Shown here: positions 8,050-16,543 of the stretch, one piece after another
Layout of the letters: each line of letters starts with the position of its first letter
Numbering within the stretch: position 1 is the first letter of the stretch
From: Lachnospiraceae bacterium
Lineage (GTDB): Bacteria > Bacillota > Clostridia > Lachnospirales > Lachnospiraceae
Assembly (NCBI GenBank): GCA_014239155.1
Contig: JAAZZQ010000029.1
Span: 1 to 51,907, forward strand
Direction of reading: 5' to 3'
Length of the DNA stretch: 51,907 bases
Translations under genes and position numbers: made by a program
The notes under the pieces: generated by a model
Databases searched by the model: none
What the model was told of the DNA's origin: nothing
The model's input: only the letters and a program-made list of their open reading frames with translations

Positions 8050-8763
8050 TTAAACGGACATCTGTACTGTTGGCTTTTTCTCGTCTTGAATCTCATACTC
8101 AAAAGTCACACTTCCCGAACCTCTAGAGCCACATCCGCCCAGATACGACTCCTGCACCAACTTCAGGCTTTCAACCACTTTATCAATTAAATGTTGTTTA
8201 TTATCTCCCTCAAAAATCCTAAGAACAATCTCAAAATCAAAATACGTTCCTGCTGGAACCCGCTCTATTATTCTTGGTGAATCTGCTGTATCGGAAGTTC
8301 TTGATACAATATTTTCAGTCTTTCGTTCCAAAATAACAGAATTCTTCTCCATTTTTTCTTTGGACAAAACAGCATCCCGAACAATAATCCTAGTCGGTGC
8401 AGAATCTGCTCCCGGATTTTTATGTGAGCCAAAAATCATGCAAATTAGACAGGACTTTTCTCCACATCCACAGGGTTCCTTGTCCCCTACAACAAGAATT
8501 TTATCTTTTTTCCTTTTCAGCACTTCTTTATTTGATTTTTGAGACTCTTTAATCCAACACTTTGTCCCATATTTCTTTTCCAACTCAGAACGCATTTTTC
8601 CTTTCAAACTAGATCCAGGTATATAGGGTTCCTTAGTGATTGGATTTTTGATTACTTCCCTGTCTATCCCTCCAATATCTAATGTGATAGAAGAGCCTCC
8701 TATGCTCAATCCTGAAACACAATATATTTTTCCCGAAAATATCACAGCTTGCTCTAACTTCAT
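8050..8763 (-). CDS. csm3: Type III-A backbone and RNase subunit Csm3 (Cas7 group)
   Basis: A 237-residue Cas7-family protein that coats the crRNA and cuts target RNA at 6-nt steps. The family block GLSIGGSS (18-25), IGGIDREVIKNP and YIPGSSLKGKMRSE is clear. Asp34 in IGGID aligns with the catalytic Asp33 of streptococcal Csm3, so RNA cleavage should be intact. A Cys cluster CGCGEKSCLICMIFG lies in the middle. The C-terminal YLGGCGSRGSGSV loop is typical. It lies 12 bases downstream of csm2 in the same operon. It is the only Csm3-like subunit in the operon. Confidence 0.92.
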   Translation of the reverse strand: MKLEQAVIFSGKIYCVSGLSIGGSSITLDIGGIDREVIKNPITKEPYIPGSSLKGKMRSELEKKYGTKCWIKESQKSNKEVLKRKKDKILVVGDKEPCGCGEKSCLICMIFGSHKNPGADSAPTRIIVRDAVLSKEKMEKNSVILERKTENIVSRTSDTADSPRIIERVPAGTYFDFEIVLRIFEGDNKQHLIDKVVESLKLVQESYLGGCGSRGSGSVTFEYEIQDEKKPTVQMSV

Positions 8764-8775
8764 CTTCCAATCCCC

Positions 8776-9189
8776 CTATTTCTGGTTTTGTCTAGGCAAA
8801 TATGCAATTAATGACTGAAAATGTTTCATAAATGCTTTCAAATCCTCCTCGTCATAAATGCACTGGACATTAGATTTTATAAACCTCTCAAACTCCCAAG
8901 TGACAGTTTTCCTTTGCTTCGCATAATTGACAGCTGGTAACAATTCACACAGTTCTGACTTATGAAATTCTAAGGAATCTCCTTTTTTTATATTATCCTG
9001 AATTCGCAAAACGTGGTCATAAAACTTCCATATCTGTGACAACTTATTGCTTGATCCACTAGCCAATTTTCTTGCAAGCTCTTCAGGATATTCAACTATA
9101 TACTTCGATTTAAGCGATTTCTTATTATCAACCAGCCTAAAATAACCGTCCATCAAGTCCTCACTATATTCCTCCCAAAACTTATCCAT
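8776..9189 (-). CDS. csm2: Type III-A small subunit Csm2 (Cas11 group)
   Basis: A 137-residue, mainly helical protein. The segment SSNKLSQIWKFYDHVLRIQD (about 46-65) matches the Csm2 signature T-x-S-Q-L-R-K-F-Y-D, and LLPAVNYAKQRK (about 83-94) matches its L-x-P-x-x-x-Y-x-x-x-R segment. Csm2 lines the inner face of the Csm complex and contacts the target RNA. Its start codon overlaps the 3' end of cas10 by 8 bases, which indicates coupled translation. Somewhat longer at the N-terminus than many Csm2 proteins. Confidence 0.85.
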   Translation of the reverse strand: MDKFWEEYSEDLMDGYFRLVDNKKSLKSKYIVEYPEELARKLASGSSNKLSQIWKFYDHVLRIQDNIKKGDSLEFHKSELCELLPAVNYAKQRKTVTWEFERFIKSNVQCIYDEEDLKAFMKHFQSLIAYLPRQNQK

Positions 9190-11410
9190 TTTGCCTTTCC
9201 TCCTTTGTCAACCAAAATGCATATCTCACACAAAATTCGACATAATAAAATTGTTTATCAATCTTATTATAATCAGAAGCATTTTTATATAACTCGGCAC
9301 AATGATTCTGAAAATCTGGCAACCTCTTTAATATATTATTGTTGCGCATCCTATCATTCGCAAACAGAGGTAGAAATACCAATTTGCCCACATCCTTGTC
9401 TCTGTGATAATCCTGGTACATACTACTGTACGATGCCAACCGTCTAAAAAATCCAACTCCTATTGCAGCTGCTGCCTGAGCATACTCTGTCCCTCTTGAA
9501 ACCTGCTCTTCAAAGTCTTCCCATGACATTGTTTTTCCCAAAAAATAAATTCCGTTTCTTCCTTCTTTGTCAGGAGATACCAAACGATCTGATTCTTGCT
9601 TTACCTGGCTCAGTTTTTGTTCACAACGCTCTGCAAAAATTGAAATGTGTCCTCCACTCTCCGCCATACAGATTGCAGCTGACAAAGTAACACACGGATT
9701 ATCGCCAGTGTACTCATGAAACATTTTATTCATATCAATCGCCAATACGGGCATATCACTCCACGGTCCAATCAAAAACAAGTCATCTCCGCCTGAAAAA
9801 ACGCAATATACATTCTGATACTTATTTTGAATTAAATGACTAAGACATTTGCCAAAAAACAAATCTAACATAAAGGATAATGTATTTACTCTTGAAATTG
9901 ATACTTTTTCGTCTTCATTGTTTCTTAGTCCCTGGGAGAATAAAAACCCCAATGTATCCACATCCGCTTTCAATATACCAAGTTTTTTACCACCCTTAGC
10001 TTCCTCCGCGATTTCGCTGAAAGTTTTTATTTCCCCCGAAGTTTGTTGTAATGGAACATGATTGACTGCATAACAAATTCTAACTGGCTTATTATACATT
10101 TCAATCATATTAGAATCATTTAATAACATAATCAGATAAGATTCTTCTGTTTCTGGTATCTCATTTAAATTTAAAAAATAATCATCCAGTAACTGATATT
10201 GCCCTTTCTTCCGACTAAAAGAATACGATTTTATTTTAGGGAGTATTCCACCAATCTCTGTATCTATTTCACAGTTACAACACATCTCCTTTCCCTCATC
10301 CACAAGTGCACTTCTACACGCCTTACACATAGACTTATGAGCCAAATCCTGATAGACAACAAACTGTTCTGTATTCCATTCCTTTCCGTCAATCAGCACA
10401 CTCTCCAGCAATCGGCACTTTTTCTTTTCGATCTTTTGGGAAAGAATACTAACTATATCGCTATAATTGCAAAGCCCCTCGTCCGCAACTTTTTCCCATA
10501 CAAGCTCTAGGGATAAATTCCCCTTAAATTTTTCATATAAAAATCTCGTAACCTGCCGTTCAATTTTTTGCAGCTCACTTATTGTCTCCTCCGTATTGGG
10601 TAACAAAATATAAAATTTTCCACCTGTGAGCATTACAATATTCATCATAGGCAATCCAAACTTATGTATAATACAATGTGCAAGTGCACTTACCATCGCA
10701 TTTACGTAAAAAGAACGAGCGCGTAGCCTTTTTGTTACACCACTGGTTCCTACCTTAGAAACTGAAAAAATATATTTTTGTATTCCAGAAAAATGCCCTG
10801 CTACAAATACATATGGGGCATCCTTTTCTCCCTCCTGCATTAACACAGCAACAATCGCCGTTGTTGTACAAATATACTCATAAAGCGAAACGTCCTCATT
10901 CTTTTTATCACTTGCTGGAATACTCCAAAAATATTTCTTTAACAGCGTATCCATCACAATCAAAAATGAGTCTAACTCTTTCGGCGGGGTACGCATACAT
11001 AGTGTTAATTCATCACAAAAACTGTGTAGTATACAACCTGTTGCGAAACCTTTTGTTTGCTGCTTACATGGCTGGATATTTTCGTCGCTGAGTATCTTTG
11101 GTGCGTAATATCTTTTTTCAGGATAAGAACCATCCAGGCTTAAGTTTGAAAATACACTGCACAAAAAATGTGTTCTATCGTTTTGCTCTTCGTCAAATCT
11201 TCCCAACGCCAGTCTTTTTGCCCTTTGAATCACATCCCAATTTTCTGTGGGTTCCGAAGTTGTCACCAATGTGCTCAACACAGCGAAATCAACATATTTT
11301 GCAAAAAGACACTTATATTCCAAAAGAAACTCTGCCATTGAAATATCCAAAACTCTAACTAATTCTATTATTATTGAACCTAAAACTGTTTCTTTTATCC
11401 ATTTCATCAT
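9182..11410 (-). CDS. cas10: Cas10/Csm1, cyclase competent, HD nuclease motif absent
   Basis: A 742-residue large subunit. From about residue 200 it aligns well with Csm1: AGHFSGIQKYIFSVS (204-218), LRARSFYV (229-236), a zinc ribbon with Cys362, Cys365, Cys377/378 and Cys380, LKADVDTLGFLFSQGL (480-495), and the Palm GGDD at 540-543. GGDD marks synthesis of cyclic oligoadenylate from ATP. The first 190 residues are helical but contain no HD pair; the usual LLHDIGK segment is missing, so single-strand DNase activity is not expected. MMKW at the start offers two ATGs after AGGAGT; translation probably begins at one of them. The upstream gene ends 7 bases away, leaving no room for a lost HD segment. 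Confidence 0.92.
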   Translation of the reverse strand: MMKWIKETVLGSIIIELVRVLDISMAEFLLEYKCLFAKYVDFAVLSTLVTTSEPTENWDVIQRAKRLALGRFDEEQNDRTHFLCSVFSNLSLDGSYPEKRYYAPKILSDENIQPCKQQTKGFATGCILHSFCDELTLCMRTPPKELDSFLIVMDTLLKKYFWSIPASDKKNEDVSLYEYICTTTAIVAVLMQEGEKDAPYVFVAGHFSGIQKYIFSVSKVGTSGVTKRLRARSFYVNAMVSALAHCIIHKFGLPMMNIVMLTGGKFYILLPNTEETISELQKIERQVTRFLYEKFKGNLSLELVWEKVADEGLCNYSDIVSILSQKIEKKKCRLLESVLIDGKEWNTEQFVVYQDLAHKSMCKACRSALVDEGKEMCCNCEIDTEIGGILPKIKSYSFSRKKGQYQLLDDYFLNLNEIPETEESYLIMLLNDSNMIEMYNKPVRICYAVNHVPLQQTSGEIKTFSEIAEEAKGGKKLGILKADVDTLGFLFSQGLRNNEDEKVSISRVNTLSFMLDLFFGKCLSHLIQNKYQNVYCVFSGGDDLFLIGPWSDMPVLAIDMNKMFHEYTGDNPCVTLSAAICMAESGGHISIFAERCEQKLSQVKQESDRLVSPDKEGRNGIYFLGKTMSWEDFEEQVSRGTEYAQAAAAIGVGFFRRLASYSSMYQDYHRDKDVGKLVFLPLFANDRMRNNNILKRLPDFQNHCAELYKNASDYNKIDKQFYYVEFCVRYAFWLTKEERQNG

Positions 11411-11417
11411 TCGACTC

Positions 11418-12242
11418 CTATATTGAATACAAAAGATTAGAGATGCGTTCTATAACTGTTAAACCATAATTCGCATTACTTACATAAAAACACGAGGCAT
11501 ACAATGATCTGTCTATATTCTTTTCACTATATAAAATACAATATACTTCTTTATCATTACATTCCCTAGAAATTCTTGCATATGTAATATTTTCATCCGC
11601 ATTTGTAAACTCATTATCTCCTACCTGGTAAACAATAATATCATACTTTTTTGTCCAATGACGTATTTTTCTATTCTGAATAGGAATATTCTGTGTAAAT
11701 TTTTTCATTTGAACAGAATATTTCTGCTGTTCCAAAATTCCATATACCTTCTTTAGATTTAGATTTTCATTATCATAAAACACAAAAAGTATCTTTTTAT
11801 TTCTCGCCGCTTCTTCTTTTTTAACACAATCCATAAGATATTCAATTTTATCCTGTCCGCCAATAAGCCCCCCCATCTCCTCTTGTATCTGATTTGCATA
11901 CTGCTCTCGTATAATATTAGAAATATCTTCTCTCCCTTTTATTTCAAAAAATGCAAATATCCCTGTAAGAGCTACACCCACAGCACCAATCAACCAAATC
12001 AAAAATTCTTGTTGTTTTTCCATAAACTCCCTATACTTGGCAATTTCATTTTCCAGAAAATCTATTGTCTGTATGTACTCTGTCTGCGTCGTCGAATCGC
12101 TGTGTATATTCATTGTATTAACATCCCGCTGCAATTCACTTAGCACTCTACCGATATGATAAAATTCACAACTTCCAAAAATGAATATAGCGCAAATAAT
12201 GATTGTCATAACAACAGAAAAACCATGTTTTTTCAACTTCAT
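11418..12242 (-). CDS. Two-TM protein with cytosolic Rossmann-like domain; candidate CRISPR effector
   Basis: A 274-residue protein that I do not recognise as a named family. Visible parts: TM1 about 9-29; a polar, probably coiled-coil extracytoplasmic loop 31-78; TM2 about 80-99; a charged linker 100-148; and a C-terminal alternating strand-helix domain 149-274. The domain's strands are KKILFVFY (149-156), DIIVYQVG (201-208) and EVYCILYS (232-239). By charge, both ends face the cytosol. It is the first gene of the type III operon and ends 7 bases before cas10. There is no csm6, so it may be the cyclic-oligoadenylate effector, as with the membrane effectors Cam1 and Csx23. The C-terminal fold could instead be TIR-like or receiver-like. 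Start: ATG after AGGA. Confidence 0.8.
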   Translation of the reverse strand: MKLKKHGFSVVMTIIICAIFIFGSCEFYHIGRVLSELQRDVNTMNIHSDSTTQTEYIQTIDFLENEIAKYREFMEKQQEFLIWLIGAVGVALTGIFAFFEIKGREDISNIIREQYANQIQEEMGGLIGGQDKIEYLMDCVKKEEAARNKKILFVFYDNENLNLKKVYGILEQQKYSVQMKKFTQNIPIQNRKIRHWTKKYDIIVYQVGDNEFTNADENITYARISRECNDKEVYCILYSEKNIDRSLYASCFYVSNANYGLTVIERISNLLYSI

Positions 12243-12397
12243 CTAATCCTGCCCCCTATGTAAATAATCTTGTGGTGGTAAAATCATCTATTTCGCATAA
12301 AACTTCTGCAAAATTTTTCTCATAATTGTAAGTATTTTATATATTTTTATTGTTGTTCCAAATTATGCTATTTATTTACTTTATATTTTTTTGCATA

Positions 12398-12426
12398 ATT
12401 ATATCATTATTGTTATATTGTAACAA
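12398..12426 (-). promoter_or_regulatory. Promoter of the type III CRISPR operon
   Basis: On the minus strand TTGTTA and a perfect TATAAT are separated by 17 bases. The predicted start near 12390 leaves a leader of about 150 bases before the membrane-protein gene. No other promoter-like sequence lies between the six genes, whose gaps are 7 to 19 bases or overlaps. Confidence 0.6.
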
Positions 12427-12669
12427 GGGACAGAATTGACCATTTTTGTAGAAAACTTTCTCTTTATCGACACATTTCTTATGTTGCGCTTCAATTTACT
12501 ATACATTCTTAATTATCTATTATCGTTTCTACTAATGCATTTATTCTATACTGTATACTATACAGATATAACAAATCATTCATTAACCCACCATATGATT
12601 TTCGCAAGTACATCTATAAAAATCAAAAACTTTTTTATTAGAATGTGCCAGTTAGATAACGTCATAAAA
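12427..12669. other. AT-rich intergenic stretch, no gene seen
   Basis: About 240 AT-rich bases lie between the CRISPR operon promoter and the S8 protease terminator. Open frames here have no ribosome site and no protein-like composition. I see no repeats resembling a CRISPR array next to the cas genes. Confidence 0.6.
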
Positions 12670-12707
12670 CACCCATTATTCAACCATCGTGTGATAAATA
12701 ATGAGTG
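12670..12707 (-). terminator. S8 protease gene terminator
   Basis: On the minus strand an 11-bp stem (CACTCATTATT with AATAATGGGTG, one G-T pair) and a 16-nt loop are followed by TTTTATG, 11 bases after the protease stop codon. Confidence 0.65.
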
Positions 12708-12717
12708 CTTTCCATTT

Positions 12718-14439
12718 CTACATCCCCCGCCCAATTCCAGCTAGAAACTCAAACACTCCCGCTACATCGAGCCTTCCATATCCCCACTCTCTATTGGGAT
12801 ATTCCAAATATCCGTCCCGTTTTGCACCGCGTATTAGGTAGTTTTTAATATTGACAGAGTTGACAAGAATATCATTGCGGTTCACAACTGCCCATTCCAT
12901 AAGCTGTGCACAGCCCCCCGCTGTGATAGCCGCCGCTACACTCGTGCCAGTTCTGTCCCCATAAGGCGTTGAAACATCAACTCCTGGCGCAGCAATTTCA
13001 GGAACAATGGCGTTATTTCTAGCAAATCCGCGCCCCGACGACGCGGCAATGCTATTGTTGCTCGTTTGGTAAGAAGCGACAGTCACCGCAGTGTCCACAT
13101 ACCCCGGCTCTGTGATTGTCGTGTAGGGACTAGGCTCGAGAAAATAGGTGTCTGACGAGAGAAACTCTGTGATTGGAAGCCAAATATCAAACTGTCCGCC
13201 AATGGTATTTCCCTCTGAAATAATCCGAATATTCCACACGCCCTGTGATGGGTCAGAAAAGCGAAAACGAATTACCTCCGCACCAGACAAACTTTCCACA
13301 AGCTGATACTCAATGATCACTCGTGTCCGTTCATAAATAAACGTAAATTCTTGTGGAATATAGCTTCTTGGATTACTCCACCGAGCTGTCTCCCCGCCAG
13401 GTGTCCGTATAATTGCATTATAAAAATAGGGGACATTCCCCCACAAATCCATAATAAATCCCCTGTCATTTTCTCCTACACGAAGCTGCACATCTTGATA
13501 AGGCTGACTCTCACTAAGCTTTGCAAAAAAATGGTGTGATGCATTTCCTTCATTTCCTCCTGCAGTCACAAAAACACGGCTTTTTTGCATACTGAGATAA
13601 TTAATATAATTTCCCAGCATTCCACCTCCTGTATGGTCTCCAAAACTTGTTCCAATTCCTAAGCATATTACAAGCGGCTTTGTTAAAATCATTACATACT
13701 TTTGTAAATATTGAATTGCCTGCAAAATATCTGCTTCACTATAACAAGGAACTTCCGATGGAATCTTATAGTAATCTCTTAAATATGGCTTTGCTTCCTT
13801 TAGTTTTACAACCACAATCTGACTGTCTGGCGCAGCGCCAACAAAACTACCGTTTTCAATAGAACTCCCTGCGGCAAGACTTGCCATAACACTTCCATGA
13901 CCATTTTCATCAGTACTTGGAACAATGGACAGTGGATTATCACTTGCAAGCGCTTCGTTAATCCTCTCATTTGTATATTCTGTTCCATATTCAAATCCTT
14001 CTGGCGGCATACCTGTCTGAATCGTTTGATCCCAAATTCCTACAATTCGGCTTTTGCCTGCAAAGTCACGAAACACCGCATCCTGATAACGGATTCCTGT
14101 ATCAATAAAACCAATTGTCACATTTTTTCCTGTCAGATTTAAAGGTTGCCCTTGTACCGACAAAATTCCAGACGCAGCGAGACTTAAAGTATTCAAATTC
14201 CTACTTTGTGCTGCACGACATTCCATCAATCCATAACACTTAGGAAGCACGGAATATGCGAACTGCCCTGCTTTGTTGTACAATGGATTGTTTCTGTCCA
14301 CATATAAAATCCCCCATTCATTTGCCAGATGGTGATAACAATAATCAATTGGCAAATTATAGTTATATTCCTCAGGCAACAGAATATATACTAAAGTATC
14401 TGCATAATCATTCGACAAAATGCGTTCCTTACAAGTCAC
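12718..14439 (-). CDS. S8 (subtilisin-family) serine protease, Csp-like
   Basis: A 573-residue peptidase with a complete catalytic triad: Asp113 in GFIDTG, His181 in DENGHGS and Ser500 in GTSVAAA. Asn296 in AGGNEG forms the oxyanion hole. There is no signal peptide. The large insertion between the Asn and Ser motifs (about 300-470) is typical of the clostridial Csp group, whose members process the cortex hydrolase SleC at germination. That role is only an inference here, because no sleC is nearby and many Lachnospiraceae S8 proteins of this group are uncharacterised. Start: GTG seven bases after GAGGA. Monocistronic; an isolated TATAAT lies at 14466-14471 upstream. Confidence 0.9.
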   Translation of the reverse strand: MTCKERILSNDYADTLVYILLPEEYNYNLPIDYCYHHLANEWGILYVDRNNPLYNKAGQFAYSVLPKCYGLMECRAAQSRNLNTLSLAASGILSVQGQPLNLTGKNVTIGFIDTGIRYQDAVFRDFAGKSRIVGIWDQTIQTGMPPEGFEYGTEYTNERINEALASDNPLSIVPSTDENGHGSVMASLAAGSSIENGSFVGAAPDSQIVVVKLKEAKPYLRDYYKIPSEVPCYSEADILQAIQYLQKYVMILTKPLVICLGIGTSFGDHTGGGMLGNYINYLSMQKSRVFVTAGGNEGNASHHFFAKLSESQPYQDVQLRVGENDRGFIMDLWGNVPYFYNAIIRTPGGETARWSNPRSYIPQEFTFIYERTRVIIEYQLVESLSGAEVIRFRFSDPSQGVWNIRIISEGNTIGGQFDIWLPITEFLSSDTYFLEPSPYTTITEPGYVDTAVTVASYQTSNNSIAASSGRGFARNNAIVPEIAAPGVDVSTPYGDRTGTSVAAAITAGGCAQLMEWAVVNRNDILVNSVNIKNYLIRGAKRDGYLEYPNREWGYGRLDVAGVFEFLAGIGRGM

Positions 14440-14492
14440 TATCTTTTCCTCGAAAAAAGGTTATTATTATAGTGTATGTTGTAAGAAACGCA
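14421..14492. repeat. Inverted repeat spanning the S8 protease start region
   Basis: Arms TGCGTTCCTTACAA (14421-14434) and TTGTAAGAAACGCA (14479-14492) match at 13 of 14 positions when one is reversed. They flank the GTG start codon and the TATAAT box of the protease gene. The distal arm would lie at the -35 region, so a DNA-level operator is more plausible than an RNA hairpin. Confidence 0.45.
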
Positions 14493-14544
14493 TTGTATCA
14501 TTTTCTGTTTATGAAATTATTGAATCTACTCTGCTCATTTTGTA

Positions 14545-15390
14545 CTATACGCCAGAGTATGCAGCAAACCCCGCATCAATTGGAAGCACTACGCCTGTAA
14601 TTGCACTTGCAGCCTTGTCATCACACAGGAAGAATACACCACCAAGCAATTCCTCACTCTCAACAAAACGCCCTGTTGGGGTACCACTCAAAATCTTGTT
14701 GGAGCGTGCTGTTGGCGTGCCATCTTCATTAAATAAAAGGCTGCGGTTCTGGTTTGACACCAAAAATCCTGGTGCAATGGCATTACAGCGGATTCCTGTC
14801 CCTGCAAAATGTGTTGCAAGCCACTGTGTAAAATTCGATACAGCCGCTTTTGCGCCAGAATATGCTGGAATCTTAGTCAACGGTATATAGGCATTCATAG
14901 AAGAAATGTTTAGAATACAACCAGACTTTTTCTCTACCATATCCTTTGCAAATACTTGCGTTGGCAACAAAGTTCCCTGAAAGTTTAACTTGAAGACAAA
15001 ATCAACTCCATTTGGGTCTAGGTCAAAGAATGTCTTTTGTCCTTCCACCGCCTCATGCTGATATTCATTGTCGGTAGTCGCACGTGGATTGTTGCCGCCT
15101 GCACCATTTACAAGAATATCACAAGGACCTAAGTCTGCGCGCACCTGCTCATGCACTTGTGATAATGCCTCAAGTTCCAGCACATTCGCCTTGTACCCCT
15201 TGCAAATCAATCCTTCTGCTTTGCACTCATCAGCCAAAGCTTTTACAGCCTCCTCATTTAAGTCAAGTGCTGCAACTTTTGCTCCTGCCTGCGCAAACGC
15301 CTTCGCCATTGTGCCACACAGCACGCCGCCTGCACCTGTCACAACAACTACCTTTCCAGTAAAATCTATCTTTAATGGCAAATCTATCAT
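14545..15390 (-). CDS. SDR oxidoreductase, probable D-mannonate oxidoreductase (fructuronate reductase)
   Basis: A 281-residue short-chain dehydrogenase. The dinucleotide site VVVTGAGGVLCGT begins at residue 15, NGAG is at 95-98, and the catalytic set is Ser163/164 with Tyr177-x3-Lys181. The long insertion around 100-130 (DNEYQHEAVEGQKTFF) is typical of the SDR enzymes paired with UxuA in Firmicutes, which interconvert D-fructuronate and D-mannonate. It is the last gene of the hexuronide operon, 64 bases after uxuA. It is not homologous to the long-chain E. coli UxuB, so no gene symbol is given. Start: ATG after GAAAGGAAGG. Confidence 0.85.
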   Translation of the reverse strand: MIDLPLKIDFTGKVVVVTGAGGVLCGTMAKAFAQAGAKVAALDLNEEAVKALADECKAEGLICKGYKANVLELEALSQVHEQVRADLGPCDILVNGAGGNNPRATTDNEYQHEAVEGQKTFFDLDPNGVDFVFKLNFQGTLLPTQVFAKDMVEKKSGCILNISSMNAYIPLTKIPAYSGAKAAVSNFTQWLATHFAGTGIRCNAIAPGFLVSNQNRSLLFNEDGTPTARSNKILSGTPTGRFVESEELLGGVFFLCDDKAASAITGVVLPIDAGFAAYSGV

Positions 15391-15454
15391 AGAAGCAATC
15401 CTTCCTTTCTATAATTATTGTTCAATTTAACAAGCCTGTTCCATTATAACGCGC

Positions 15455-16525
15455 TTACTCTTTTTTCTCTAGCCGCTCAAGCATATCCCAGCAGCCCCAC
15501 ATATACATAATGCCCAGTGCGCGATCATACAATCCATAACCAGGTCTGCACTGTTCTCCCCAAATATGTCTGCCATGATCAGGGCGAATATATCCATTAA
15601 AACCACAGTCATGATAAGCGCGCATAATTTCAAGAATCCCCACATCTCCATCACAATCGCGGTGTGACGCCTCTGTAAAATCTCCATTTGGAAAATGTTT
15701 TACATTGCGAATATGCGCAAACGCAATTCTATCACAGTACGTGCGAATAATATCAGGCACATTATTTTTTGGGTTCGCACCAAGCGAACCAGAACACAGA
15801 CATAAGCAGTTGTACTCATCATCTACCATAGACAGAAACCGCCCAATCGCTTCCTTGTCAACTAACAAGCGTGGAATTCCAAAAATATCCCACGGCGGGT
15901 CATCCTGATGAATTGCCATCTTAATCCCCGTCTCATGACAGGTTGGCATAATCGCCTCAAGAAAATATTTTAGATTGTCCCACAATTTCTCTTTTGTCAC
16001 AGGGCGATATGCCTCAAAAAGCTCATCAAGCTTTGCCATGCGCTCCGGCTCCCAACCAGGAAATGTCAATCCATGAAGATTCTCAAGAATATAATTTGCC
16101 ATCTCCTTATAGTCGTCTTGAATTTTGGCTTTCTCATAAAATAATGCTGTGGAACCATCTTCCATTGGGTGAAATAGGTCTGTTCGTGTCCAATCAAAGA
16201 TTGGCATAAAATTGTAAGTCACCACTTTAACGCCAAACTTTGCAAGATTGCGCAATGTCTGCTTGTAGTTCTCAATATATTTGTCGCGTGTTGGCAGTCC
16301 GATTTTAATATCGTCATGGACATTTACACTCTCCACTACATCCATGTTAAATCCATGATCCTCTATCTGATGCCGCATCTTCTCAATCTCGTCAATCTCC
16401 CACACTTCACCTGCTGCCTTGTCATGCAAAGCCCACACAAGACCAGTCACACCTGGAATCTGCTTAATCTGCTCTTGTGTAATACTGTCATTGCCCTCGC
16501 CATACCAGCGAAAAGTCATCTGCAT
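15455..16525 (-). CDS. uxuA: Mannonate dehydratase
   Basis: A 356-residue TIM-barrel enzyme that dehydrates D-mannonate to 2-keto-3-deoxy-D-gluconate. The family segments are visible: MQMTFRWYGEGNDSI at the N-terminus, YNFMPIFDWTRTDL (about 103-116), KMAIHQDDPPWDIFG (about 202-216), CSGSLGANP, RNVKHF and RPDHGRHIWGE near the C-terminus, which carry the metal-binding His, Cys and Asp residues. Start: ATG eight bases after AGGAGG. Lies between the GH3 gene (19 bases) and the SDR gene, so both chemical steps from fructuronate to KDG are encoded together. Confidence 0.95.
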   Translation of the reverse strand: MQMTFRWYGEGNDSITQEQIKQIPGVTGLVWALHDKAAGEVWEIDEIEKMRHQIEDHGFNMDVVESVNVHDDIKIGLPTRDKYIENYKQTLRNLAKFGVKVVTYNFMPIFDWTRTDLFHPMEDGSTALFYEKAKIQDDYKEMANYILENLHGLTFPGWEPERMAKLDELFEAYRPVTKEKLWDNLKYFLEAIMPTCHETGIKMAIHQDDPPWDIFGIPRLLVDKEAIGRFLSMVDDEYNCLCLCSGSLGANPKNNVPDIIRTYCDRIAFAHIRNVKHFPNGDFTEASHRDCDGDVGILEIMRAYHDCGFNGYIRPDHGRHIWGEQCRPGYGLYDRALGIMYMWGCWDMLERLEKKE

Positions 16526-16543
16526 AAAAATACCTCCTATCTT

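Noticed and set aside
11418-12242. Naming the membrane protein Csx23, Cam1 or a CARF protein
   Set aside because: Topology and context are similar, but I see no residue pattern that proves any of these families.
12436-12744. 102-codon plus-strand frame between the CRISPR operon and the protease
   Set aside because: AT-rich, no ribosome site, overlaps the protease terminator and 3' end, and no domain.
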